64,000 bases of DNA, from contig NZ_JAERRK010000008.1 in NCBI RefSeq assembly GCF_016741775.1, positions 248,001 to 312,000 on the forward strand, written 5' to 3'. Origin of the DNA: Streptomyces actinomycinicus. Its GTDB lineage: Bacteria > Actinomycetota > Actinomycetes > Streptomycetales > Streptomycetaceae. The notes beneath the pieces were generated by a model, which was not told the DNA's origin, searched no databases, and worked only from the letters and a program-made list of their open reading frames with translations. Made by a program: the position numbers and the translations under genes. Shown here piece by piece: positions 25,038 through 32,645 of the stretch (positions within the stretch are counted from its first letter, which is position 1; each line of letters opens with the position of its first letter).

Positions 25038-25646
25038 ATGGGTGATCTCTTCCTCGTCCGGCACGGTGAGACCGAGTGGTCGCGGTCCGGCCGGCACACC
25101 GGCTCGACCGACGTGCCCCTCACCGAGCACGGACGGGAGGAGGCACGCCGGCTGGTGCCGTTGGTCCGCTCGCACCGGATCGGGGCGGCGTTCGTCAGCC
25201 CGTTGCAGCGTGCCCGGGAGACCGCGCAGCTCATCGGCGTCCCGGACGCACGCGTCGACGCCGACCTGCGCGAGTGGGACTACGGCGGCTACGAGGGCGT
25301 GACCACCGTGGAGATCCAGCGGGAACGGCCCGGCTGGTTCCTCTTCACGGACGGGGTCGCGCCGGGCCCGCCGGACCACCCGGGTGAGACACCGGAGCAG
25401 GTCGGAGAGCGCGCCGACCGGATGCTGGCCAAGGTGGACGCCGCCCTCGCCCATACGGAGGGCGCCGTCGTACTGATCGCCCACGGTCACTTCCTCCGCG
25501 TGCTCACCGCCCGCCGCCTGGGCCTCCACCCCCAGCACGGCGCCCTCTTCCAGCTCGCGACGGGCACCCTGTGCCGCCTCGGCACGGAGCACGGACGCCC
25601 GGTGGTGGCGGGGTGGAACATCCGGCCGGAGGAGGGCCGGACCTGA
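25038..25646 (+). CDS. Histidine phosphatase family protein
   Basis: A 202-residue phosphoglycerate-mutase-like histidine phosphatase. The phospho-acceptor motif LVRHGETEWS is at residues 6-15, a second catalytic region LREWDYGGYEG at about 77, and the second His in VLIAHGHFLRVL at about 153. These enzymes remove phosphate from sugar phosphates, nucleotides or other small molecules. ATG at 25038 starts directly before the motif; a longer open frame upstream lies in the repeat region and is not coding. It stands alone, with repeat DNA on both sides. Substrate unknown. Confidence 0.88.
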   Translation: MGDLFLVRHGETEWSRSGRHTGSTDVPLTEHGREEARRLVPLVRSHRIGAAFVSPLQRARETAQLIGVPDARVDADLREWDYGGYEGVTTVEIQRERPGWFLFTDGVAPGPPDHPGETPEQVGERADRMLAKVDAALAHTEGAVVLIAHGHFLRVLTARRLGLHPQHGALFQLATGTLCRLGTEHGRPVVAGWNIRPEEGRT

Positions 25647-25680
25647 GAGCACCCCCGGCGCCGTCCGGCCTCCGGGGCGG

Positions 25681-25796
25681 CCGCAGGGCCGGCGGGGCGC
25701 ACGCGGCCGGGGCCGGGGCTGGGGCCGGGGCTGGGGCTGGGGCTGGGGCTGGGGCTGGCCGCAGGGTCGGCGGGGCGGACGCGGCCGGGGCCGGGG
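25681..25796. repeat. GGCTGG hexamer array inside a 78-bp direct repeat
   Basis: Nine consecutive hexamers GGCCGG/GGCTGG (25705-25758) are flanked by a repeated block of about 38 bp (25681-25718 and 25759-25796). The G-rich strand has many runs of four G, so quadruplex formation is plausible. It lies in the gap before the 25896 gene; no gene is seen in it. Confidence 0.75.
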
Positions 25797-25895
25797 CGGG
25801 GGCCGGGGTGTTGTCAGTCCTCGCTCGTACGCTTCGAGTGGGTCGTCCAGTGGTGGTGGCCCGCGACGGAGGACGGCGTCGGAAGGAGAACAGCC

Positions 25896-26606
25896 GTGTC
25901 CCGAACGCCGACGGCAGCACAGCGCCGGGTGATCGAGGCCGCCGACCCGGTCACCGGTCGGCTGCGCGGTACGGAGTCCCAGCTCGCGGCACTGGTGAAG
26001 CGGGGACTGGCCTTCCGGCATCCCCGGCCGCCGCACGACCACTTCCTCACCCCGGCCGGCCATCGCATACGTGAGGCGGTTCCCGAGGTGCCGGCCGGAC
26101 CCGCGCCGGACACCGGCGTTTTCACGGCGCGCGTGGGCGGCGAGGAGGAAGCGGCCGAGCCGGGGCCGGCCCGGCGGCGCGAGGTGCACAGTGCCTGGCA
26201 GGGGCTGCTCGAGCTGCGCCGGATGACGAATCCCGACGGTGCCGTGGACCGGCCGTGCGGCTGGGAGCGGACGCATCTGGTGCGGGCCGCGGCGCTCGCA
26301 CTGGAGGCGGCCGGACACCGCCCCGCCGCCGGAGACCACTCCACCGGGGAGGACCGCTCCACCAGGGAGGACCGCTCCACCAGGGAGAATGGCTCCACTG
26401 GGGAGGGCCGCTCCACGGGGCGGGCCGCGGGTGGTTACCGGGTCCGGGCGACCCCGCAGCCGGAGGCCGTCGCCGTGTACGCGCCGGACGGGGAGACGCT
26501 GGCGGCCTGCGCGGCGACGCTGGAGCGGGCCGGCTGGCAGGCGGGCGAGTACACCGAGCCGCGGACGAGAGCCCGCTATCTGCTGGCCTCGCCGCGCCGC
26601 GCCTGA
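25896..26606 (+). CDS. Uncharacterised protein with six-residue tandem repeats
   Basis: A 236-residue predicted cytoplasmic protein I do not recognise by function. The N-terminal 65 residues (RRVIEAADPVTGRLRGTESQLAALVKRGLAF in two joined segments, then LTPAGHRIREAV) look like a winged-helix fragment. The C-terminal part (YRVRATPQPEAVAVYAPDGE, LERAGWQAGEYTEP) looks alpha/beta. Residues 149-174 are tandem hexapeptides of the form STREDR, STRENG, STGEGR, encoded by an 18-bp DNA repeat, so length probably varies between strains. GTG 25896 follows GAAGGAG. It ends 52 nt before the thioesterase gene and may be co-transcribed. Confidence 0.65.
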   Translation: MSRTPTAAQRRVIEAADPVTGRLRGTESQLAALVKRGLAFRHPRPPHDHFLTPAGHRIREAVPEVPAGPAPDTGVFTARVGGEEEAAEPGPARRREVHSAWQGLLELRRMTNPDGAVDRPCGWERTHLVRAAALALEAAGHRPAAGDHSTGEDRSTREDRSTRENGSTGEGRSTGRAAGGYRVRATPQPEAVAVYAPDGETLAACAATLERAGWQAGEYTEPRTRARYLLASPRRA

Positions 26607-26658
26607 CCGGCATGTCAGGATCGGTCGACCGGAGTTCCGCACGCGAGAGAGGCAAGCA

Positions 26659-27081
26659 GTGGCCGAACCGTTTTCCGTCCGTGTGACCGTCCGCGGCTAC
26701 GAGACCGACACGCAGGGACACCTCAACCAGGCGGTGTACCTCAACTACGCGGAGCACGCCCGCTGGTCGCTGCTCCAGGCGGCCGGGATCAGTCAGGCCG
26801 GGCTCGTGGGCCGGGGGGTGGGCCCGGTGGCGCTCGAGACGACGATCCGCTACCAGCGCGAACTGCTCGCCGGGGACGAGGTCGACGTGACCTGCGAATT
26901 CGAGTGGGGCGAGGGCAAGACCTTCCGCATACGCCAGGAGATCCGCAAGACCGACGGCACGCCGGCGGCCGAAGTCACCGCGGTGGGCGGCCTGCTGAGG
27001 CTTGACGAGCGCAAGCTGGTCGCCGACCCGCGTGAGGTCTTCGAGGAACTGGCCGCGGACCCGTCCCTGTTCGGCCTGTAG
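26659..27081 (+). CDS. 4-hydroxybenzoyl-CoA thioesterase-like (hotdog) acyl-CoA thioesterase
   Basis: A 140-residue hotdog-fold protein. The family signature RGYETDTQGHLNQAVYLNYAEHARW lies across residues 11-35 in two segments: DTQGHLN carries the catalytic aspartate region and YLNYAEHARW the following helix. These enzymes hydrolyse acyl-CoA or acyl-ACP thioesters in the cytoplasm. GTG 26659 follows GAGAGG with good spacing, and the motif begins about ten residues later. It lies 52 nt after the 25896 gene. Acyl substrate cannot be judged. Confidence 0.85.
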   Translation: MAEPFSVRVTVRGYETDTQGHLNQAVYLNYAEHARWSLLQAAGISQAGLVGRGVGPVALETTIRYQRELLAGDEVDVTCEFEWGEGKTFRIRQEIRKTDGTPAAEVTAVGGLLRLDERKLVADPREVFEELAADPSLFGL

Positions 27082-27190
27082 CCCACGAAGGAGCCCGGCC
27101 GTCGGACGGCTGCGGGCCGGTCCTCGGCGTAGTCGGCCGCCCGCGCCCCGGCGACGCGGCTGCCCGCCGCCGGCTTCGTCGCCCGGCCCG

Positions 27191-28045
27191 TCAACTCCCG
27201 CTGAATGCCGCGCTGTTGTCCCGCACCCACTGCCGGTAGGTGTGCGCCGCCCGGCCCAGTACCTCGGACACGTCGGCCGTGACCACCGCGTTGCGGCCAC
27301 GGCGGACGTACTCGAGGCCGGTCAGGACGGCCTCCGCCCGGGCGTCGTCGAAGCCCCAGGCGGTGCGGAGGAATTCGCGGGTCCCGTCCGGCGAGAGGTC
27401 GTTCGTGGGGACCGGGCGGCCGAGAGCGGAGGCGAGCACCGCTGCCTGCTCCGGGACGCTGATCGCCTCGGGCCCGGTCAGGGTGTACGTCCGTCCCGAG
27501 TGCCGGCCGTCGAGCAGGGCCTGCACCGCCACCGCGGCCACGTCACGCGGGTCTATCACCCCGGAGGCCCCGTCCCCGGTGAGGTTGGGCACCGGCTCCC
27601 CCGCCCTGAGCGCCGGCAGCCAGGTCAGCGTGTTGGACGCGAACGTCGACGGCCGCAGGACCGTCCAAGCGGCCCCGCTCTCCCGCACGGCCTGCTCGCC
27701 CTCCAGGTGCCACAGGCCGGACGGGCCGACCTCGGGTTCGCCGGTCCCGATGGCGGAGAGCTTGACCAGCCGGCCCGTCCCCGCCGCGCGTGCCGCGGCC
27801 ACCAGCGCCCGGTCGTGCCCGGTGGCCGGGCCCGGGACCCCGACGAGGAACGCGGCCGTCACCCCTGCCATGGCGTCCGCGAGGGAGCCGGGGTCGCCGT
27901 AGTCCCCGCGGACCGCCTCGACGCCCGCCGACACCCGGGCCTTCCGCGGATCGCGGGTCAGGGCCCGGACCTTCTCGCCGCGCTCCGCGAGCTGTCGTAC
28001 GACTTCACTTCCGATGGTGCCCGTGGCACCCGTCACCAGAATCAT
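27191..28045 (-). CDS. NmrA/NAD(P)H-binding atypical SDR
   Basis: A 284-residue NAD(P)H-binding protein of the NmrA-like family. It begins MILVTGATGTIGSEVVRQL (GxxGxxG with GATG) and contains AFLVGVPGP, LVKLSAIG and WTVLRPSTFASN, as in quinone reductase 2-like and NmrA sensors. There is no YxxxK catalytic pair, as expected for this family, so it may be a redox sensor or a reductase. It faces an AraC-family gene across 95 bp, so the AraC protein is the obvious regulator of this gene. Substrate unknown. Confidence 0.85.
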   Translation of the reverse strand: MILVTGATGTIGSEVVRQLAERGEKVRALTRDPRKARVSAGVEAVRGDYGDPGSLADAMAGVTAAFLVGVPGPATGHDRALVAAARAAGTGRLVKLSAIGTGEPEVGPSGLWHLEGEQAVRESGAAWTVLRPSTFASNTLTWLPALRAGEPVPNLTGDGASGVIDPRDVAAVAVQALLDGRHSGRTYTLTGPEAISVPEQAAVLASALGRPVPTNDLSPDGTREFLRTAWGFDDARAEAVLTGLEYVRRGRNAVVTADVSEVLGRAAHTYRQWVRDNSAAFSGS

Positions 28046-28140
28046 GGGTCAACGGTGCCCCGGGCGGGGCGGCCGGCTCTTGGAAAATCCGGCACACCTG
28101 ACCCCGCCCGCCGTGTGCGCGGGACCCGTACGGTGGGGGA

Positions 28141-28938
28141 ATGCCGAACGCGACCGCCGAGCAGGCCCTGATCACACCCGAGGCGCTGCGCCCCTGGATC
28201 GCCGGTGTGCGCAGCCCGCACCTGACCGGGCCGGCCGGACAGGCCTTCGTACAGCTGCCCGACGCCCTGCCCAGGGTGGTGCTGCGCGTCACGGCGGACG
28301 GGCACCGGGACGTACTGGTCCTGGGACCGCGGGTGCGCGCCACGTACCACGAGAGCAAGGCGCTCGTCTCCTGTGTGGAACTGCGCCTGGCGCCCGGCAC
28401 GGCCCGGCCGCTGCTGGGCGTCCCCGCCGCCGAACTCCTCGGGGCAGCCCTGCCGTTGGAGGTGCTGCCGGGCGGTGCGGCACGCCGGCTCGCTGCCGGA
28501 CTGCGGTGGCTCGGTCCCGAGGAGGTGGTGCCGTACCTCGCCGAGGCACTTCCCGGGCTGCTGCCGGCCTCCGCGGACCCCTCGTACACGGCGCTGCTGC
28601 GGGCCGGGGCCGAGGCCCTGTCGGTCCGCGCCGACCGCACGCCTGCCCAGGTCCGTGACGTCGCACGCGAACTGGCGCTCAGTGAGAGGCAGTTGCGCAA
28701 CGTGTTCGCGGACGGCGTCGGAGTCTCCCCGAAGCAGTACGCCCGCATCAACCGCGTCCGCACGGTACTGACCCGCGGCACGGGCACGCCCTGGGCCGAA
28801 GTCGCCGCCACCACCGGCTACTACGACCAGTCGCACATGACGTCCGACTTCCGGGCCGTGATGGGGGTGCCGCCACGTTCCTTCTTCTCGGGCCGGCTGC
28901 CCCTGCCGACGCCTTGCCGGGCGACGCGGCGGCCCTGA
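28141..28938 (+). CDS. AraC-family transcription regulator
   Basis: A 265-residue regulator. The N-terminal two thirds is a beta-rich sensing region (PRVVLRVTADGHRDVLVLGP, RATYHESKALVSCVELRLAPG) resembling DUF6597-type N-domains. The C-terminal part (about 165-250) is the AraC double HTH, with VRDVARELALSERQLRNVFADGVGVSPKQYARINR in adjoining segments and WAEVAATTGYYDQSHMTSDFRAVMG. It is divergent from the NmrA-like gene, which it probably controls. The ATG at 28141 directly follows GGGGGA. Confidence 0.87.
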   Translation: MPNATAEQALITPEALRPWIAGVRSPHLTGPAGQAFVQLPDALPRVVLRVTADGHRDVLVLGPRVRATYHESKALVSCVELRLAPGTARPLLGVPAAELLGAALPLEVLPGGAARRLAAGLRWLGPEEVVPYLAEALPGLLPASADPSYTALLRAGAEALSVRADRTPAQVRDVARELALSERQLRNVFADGVGVSPKQYARINRVRTVLTRGTGTPWAEVAATTGYYDQSHMTSDFRAVMGVPPRSFFSGRLPLPTPCRATRRP

Positions 28939-29037
28939 CTTTGGGGCCGGTGTGTCACCCGTTGGGCGGTACTGCCGCGGACCCGGGCGTCGGGAGACTG
29001 GTGGTCCTTGATCATCCACACGAATGGAGAACAGCGC

Positions 29038-29403
29038 GTGCGCCTGCGTGTCTGGTCGGCCGGAGCGGTTCTGGCAGTGGCAGCCGTCGTCCTTCCCACC
29101 GTGAGCCCGGCAGCGGCACACACCGGCCAAGCGGGGCCCCCGCCGTGCCCGGGTGGCTCGGTGTGCTTCTACTCCGGCTCCGACTACCACGGCACGAGCT
29201 GGGAGTGGACGGCCGGCAGCGGCTACCGCGACCTGCCGCCGGCCCTGCACGACAACGTGGGCTCCTTCGTGGCGGGCACGGACGCCTGCTTCGTCAACTG
29301 GGATCCGAAGGAGACCCGGCAGGTGCACAACGGCGACTGGCGGCGCGCCTACGGCTCGGACTTCGGCGGCCGTGTCGACGGCGTCAACGGCGGCACCTGC
29401 TGA
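29038..29403 (+). CDS. Secreted peptidase inhibitor I36-type protein
   Basis: A 121-residue exported protein. The signal peptide is VRLRVWSAGAVLAVAAVVL plus TVSPAAA. The mature domain has four cysteines (CPGGSVCFYSG, DACFVNW, terminal GGTC) and the beta pattern typical of the I36/SMI crystallin-like inhibitor family, for example CPGGSVCFYSGSDYHG. GTG 29038 is preferred over TTG 29008 because GGAGAA sits 8 nt upstream and the signal peptide then starts cleanly. It may inhibit a metalloprotease, but the family name does not prove inhibition. Confidence 0.8.
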   Translation: MRLRVWSAGAVLAVAAVVLPTVSPAAAHTGQAGPPPCPGGSVCFYSGSDYHGTSWEWTAGSGYRDLPPALHDNVGSFVAGTDACFVNWDPKETRQVHNGDWRRAYGSDFGGRVDGVNGGTC

Positions 29404-29416
29404 GCCGGCCATGACG

Positions 29417-29451
29417 CGTGCGTCACCCCGGCGGTGCCGGGGTGACGCACG
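29417..29451 (+). terminator. Terminator of the I36-type gene
   Basis: A perfect 16-bp inverted repeat (29417-29432 with 29436-29451) with a 3-nt loop, 13 nt after the stop. It lies between convergent genes and may serve both. Confidence 0.85.
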
Positions 29452-29507
29452 GGGGCAGGTGATCGTGGCGGCATCCGCGTGAGCGGTGTGCCGAGCCGGC
29501 ACCGGCC

Positions 29508-30875
29508 TCAGTGGACAGCGGCGATCTCTTCCCCCGCCTCCATCGGATGGGTGACGTCCTGGGCCTCACGGCCCTTGCCGAGGTGGTTGAAGAGGAGGTT
29601 GAGCACGACGGCCGTGACGCAGCCCGTGGAGATGCCCGAGTCCAGGACGATCTTCGCGGTCTCGGGGAACGCGTGGTAGAACTCCGGCGCGGTGATCGGG
29701 ATGATGCCGACCGCGAGGGACACCGCGACGATCAGGACGTTGTTGTCCCGGTCCAGGCCGGCCCGCACCAGGGTCTGGATGCCGCTCGCGGCGACCGATC
29801 CGAAGAGGACGACGCCCGCGCCGCCGAGCACCGGGCGGGGCACGACCGCGATCAGTGAGGCGGCCATCGGGCACAGGCCCATCAGGACCAGGAAGCCGCC
29901 GCCCGTCGCGACGACGTACCGGCTGCGGATCCGGGTCATCGCGACCAGGCCGATGTTCTGGGCGAAGGCGCTGCACATGAAGCCGTTGAAGAGCGGGCTG
30001 AGCGCGGAGCCGAGGGTGTCGGCGCGCAGGCCGGCCGCGATGGTCTTCTCGTCGGCGGGCCGCTCGACGATCTCACCCAGGGCCAGCATGTCGGCCGTGG
30101 ACTCCGTCATCGAGACCACCATCACCACGCACAGCGAGAGGATCGCGGCGAGCTGGAACTGGGGGGCGCCGAAGTGGAAGGGGGTGGGGAAGCCCACCAC
30201 GTCGGCGTGGGCGACGGGGCCGAAGTCCGTGGCGTCGAACGGTATCGCCACGAGCGTGCCGACGACCAGGCCGAGCAGGACGGCGATCTGCTTGACGAAA
30301 CCGCGGGTGAACCGGCGCAGCAGCAGGACGATCAGCAAGGTGGCGCCGGCGAGGGCGAGATAGGTCGTGGAGCCGTAGTCGTCGGCCTTCGGGTCGGGGC
30401 CCTGGGCCCAGCCGAAGGCGACCGGCAGCAGGGAGACGCCGATCAGGGTGATCACGGAGCCGGTGACGACCGGCGGGAAGAAGCGGATCGCCTTGCTGAA
30501 GAAGGGAGCGGCGAGGAAGCCGAGGAGGCCGGCGACGATGACCGCGCCGAAGATGATCGGCAGGGCGTCGGACTTGTCGTCGGTCGAGGCGACGACCGCG
30601 GTCATGGGGGCGACACCGGCGAAGGTGACTCCGTTGACGAAGGGCAGCCTGGCACCGATCTTCCAGATGCCGAGCGTCTGGAGGAAGGTGGCGAGGCCGG
30701 CGGTGAACAGGCAGGCACCGGTGAGGAAGGTCAGGTCGGTGGCGGACAGGCCGATGGCCGCGCCGACGATGAGCGGTGGGGCGACGACTCCGGCGTACAT
30801 GGCAGCCACGTGCTGCAGGCCACTGGTCGCCATTTTGAGGGCGGGGAGTTTCTCGTCTACGGGATGGGCGGCCAC
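29508..30875 (-). CDS. NCS2 nucleobase:cation symporter (xanthine/uracil permease), copy 1
   Basis: A 455-residue membrane transporter of the nucleobase-ascorbate/NCS2 family with about 12-14 helices. Family marks include LQHVAAMYAGVVAPPLIVG in TM1, a Q-rich TFLQTLGIWKIGARLP, the TESTADMLALGEIVE loop after TM8 and FAQNIGLVAMTRIRSRYV (NxGxxxxTR-type). It takes up purines or urate with protons. GTG 30875 follows GGAGGAG. It is separated from the upstream deaminase by two hairpins, so it is probably transcribed from its own promoter. Copy 2 lies at 32646-34058. Confidence 0.92.
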   Translation of the reverse strand: MAAHPVDEKLPALKMATSGLQHVAAMYAGVVAPPLIVGAAIGLSATDLTFLTGACLFTAGLATFLQTLGIWKIGARLPFVNGVTFAGVAPMTAVVASTDDKSDALPIIFGAVIVAGLLGFLAAPFFSKAIRFFPPVVTGSVITLIGVSLLPVAFGWAQGPDPKADDYGSTTYLALAGATLLIVLLLRRFTRGFVKQIAVLLGLVVGTLVAIPFDATDFGPVAHADVVGFPTPFHFGAPQFQLAAILSLCVVMVVSMTESTADMLALGEIVERPADEKTIAAGLRADTLGSALSPLFNGFMCSAFAQNIGLVAMTRIRSRYVVATGGGFLVLMGLCPMAASLIAVVPRPVLGGAGVVLFGSVAASGIQTLVRAGLDRDNNVLIVAVSLAVGIIPITAPEFYHAFPETAKIVLDSGISTGCVTAVVLNLLFNHLGKGREAQDVTHPMEAGEEIAAVH

Positions 30876-31034
30876 GGCGGCTCCTCCGGTCGGGTAACAC
30901 GTCTTCGTCGGCGTGGGTTCTGGAGGTGGTGCGGGTGGGCAACGCGGTGCCTCCCTGCCGGGCCGAAGCCGAGTGGTGGGGGGAGGGACCGTGACGGGGG
31001 CTGCTGGAGCGGTTGGTGAGCGGTGCGGAGGTGA

Positions 31035-31076
31035 CCGTCTCCGGGGTGCGCGCATGGGCACACACCCCGGAGACGG
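31035..31076 (-). terminator. Terminator 1 after 8-oxoguanine deaminase
   Basis: A perfect 14-bp inverted repeat (31035-31048 with 31063-31076) with a 14-nt loop, in the 315-bp gap between the deaminase and the copy-1 permease on the minus strand. The rest of this gap shows no gene. Confidence 0.7.
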
Positions 31077-31106
31077 CTGCCGTGGATCCCGCTCGGACCC
31101 ACGGTC

Positions 31107-31134
31107 CCGGCCGGGAGCCGTCCCTCCCGGCCGG
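31107..31134 (-). terminator. Terminator 2 after 8-oxoguanine deaminase
   Basis: A perfect 11-bp inverted repeat (31107-31117 with 31124-31134) with a 6-nt loop, 57 nt past the deaminase stop. Together with the hairpin at 31035-31076 it makes a double terminator. Confidence 0.7.
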
Positions 31135-31190
31135 AGTCTGCGAAATCTCTGCGGCGGACCGGCCCCGGGGCGGACCGGCCGTGCCGCGGT

Positions 31191-32576
31191 TCAGGCCTGC
31201 GCGGCGATCCGTGCCAGGCGCCGGGCCTCCTCGCGGGTGCTCGCCGCGACGGCATCCTCGTCGACGGTGAGCAGGCGGCCGTTCTCGACGATCTGCCGGC
31301 CGCCCACGAAGGACGCGGTGACCGGGGCCGCCGCGCCGAAGACCAGGGCGGTCACCGGGTCGGCGATGGAGGCGTGGGCGAGCGTGTCCATCTTCCACAG
31401 CACCAGGTCGGCCAGCTTCCCGGCCTCCAGCGAGCCGGTCTGCCCGGCCCGACCGAGGACCTGGGCGCCACCGTGGGTGCCGAGCCGGAGCGCCTGACGG
31501 GCGTTCAGCGCGGCCTCGCGGTGGGCGCCGAGGCGGTTGATCAGCAGGGCGTTGCGCAGCTCGGTGTGGAGTTCGCCGGACTCGTTGGAGGCGGTGCCGT
31601 CGACGCCGAGACCGACCGGGACGCCCGCCTTGAGCATGTCGGGGACGCGGGCGATGCCGGCCGCGAGGCGGGCGTTGGACGACGGGCAGTGGGCGACACC
31701 GGTCTTGGTGCGGGCGAAGGCGGCGATGTCGGAGTCGGTCATGTGGACGCAGTGCGCCATCCACACGTCCTCACCGAGCCAGCCCGTGGACTCGAAGTAG
31801 TCGGTCGGGCCCATGCCGAACAGCTCGTGGCAGAACTTCTCCTCCTCCACGGTCTCCGAGCCGTGGGTGTGCAGCCGGACACCCAGCCGGCGGGCCAGCT
31901 CGGCGCCCTGGCGCATGAGTTCGGTGGAGACGGAGAACGGGGAGCACGGGGCGACGGCCACCTGCGTCATGGCGTCGAAGGAGGCGTCGTGGTGCTTCTT
32001 GACGGTCTCCTCGGTCGCCGCGAGCGCACCCTCCAGCGTCTCGACGGCGAAGTCCGGCGGCAGGCCGCCGTCCTTCTCGCCGCGGTCCATCGAGCCGCGG
32101 GCCAGCGTGAAGCGGACACCCGTCTCGGCGGCGGCCCGGATGATCGAACCGGACAGGTCGCCGCAGCCGCGCGGGAAGACGTAGTGGTGGTCCATGGCGG
32201 TCGTGACACCGCCGCGGGCCATCATGGCGAGCGAGCCCTGCGCGGCCGCGTAGGTCATCTGCTCGTCGATGCGTGCCCAGACGGGGTAGAGCGCGACGAG
32301 CCAGTTGAACAGGTTGTGGTCGGTGGCCAGGCCCCGGGTGATCCACTGGTAGAAGTGGTGGTGGGTGTTGACCAGGCCGGGCGTGGCCAGGTGGCCGCTC
32401 GCGTCGATCCGGCGCACCACGTTCTCCAGGCCTTCGGGGGCCTGTCCCGCGCCGACCGACTCGATCCGGTTGCCGGCGAGGACGAGGTGCCCGGAGGCGT
32501 ACTCGGTGTCACCCGCGTCCACGGTCGCGATGGCGCAGTTCTCGATGACGATGCGCTGGGCTGCCGATGGTGCCAT
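31191..32576 (-). CDS. 8-oxoguanine deaminase
   Basis: A 461-residue amidohydrolase of the TrzF/AtzA-like group, best matched to 8-oxoguanine deaminase, which turns 8-oxoguanine into urate. Metal ligands are intact: LVNTHHHFYQW near residue 68, RLHTHGSE, MAHCVHMT and GVDGTASNES. The family also contains guanine-like and triazine deaminases, so substrate rests on context. It sits in the uricase operon, behind a purine permease, where urate is the next substrate. ATG 32576 follows AAGGAAG. Confidence 0.85.
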   Translation of the reverse strand: MAPSAAQRIVIENCAIATVDAGDTEYASGHLVLAGNRIESVGAGQAPEGLENVVRRIDASGHLATPGLVNTHHHFYQWITRGLATDHNLFNWLVALYPVWARIDEQMTYAAAQGSLAMMARGGVTTAMDHHYVFPRGCGDLSGSIIRAAAETGVRFTLARGSMDRGEKDGGLPPDFAVETLEGALAATEETVKKHHDASFDAMTQVAVAPCSPFSVSTELMRQGAELARRLGVRLHTHGSETVEEEKFCHELFGMGPTDYFESTGWLGEDVWMAHCVHMTDSDIAAFARTKTGVAHCPSSNARLAAGIARVPDMLKAGVPVGLGVDGTASNESGELHTELRNALLINRLGAHREAALNARQALRLGTHGGAQVLGRAGQTGSLEAGKLADLVLWKMDTLAHASIADPVTALVFGAAAPVTASFVGGRQIVENGRLLTVDEDAVAASTREEARRLARIAAQA

Positions 32577-32645
32577 GGTGCTTCCTTGTCTTTCAGTGGC
32601 GGCCCGTGGAGGGGGAGGTGTCCACGGGGAGGGCACGGCAGGACC

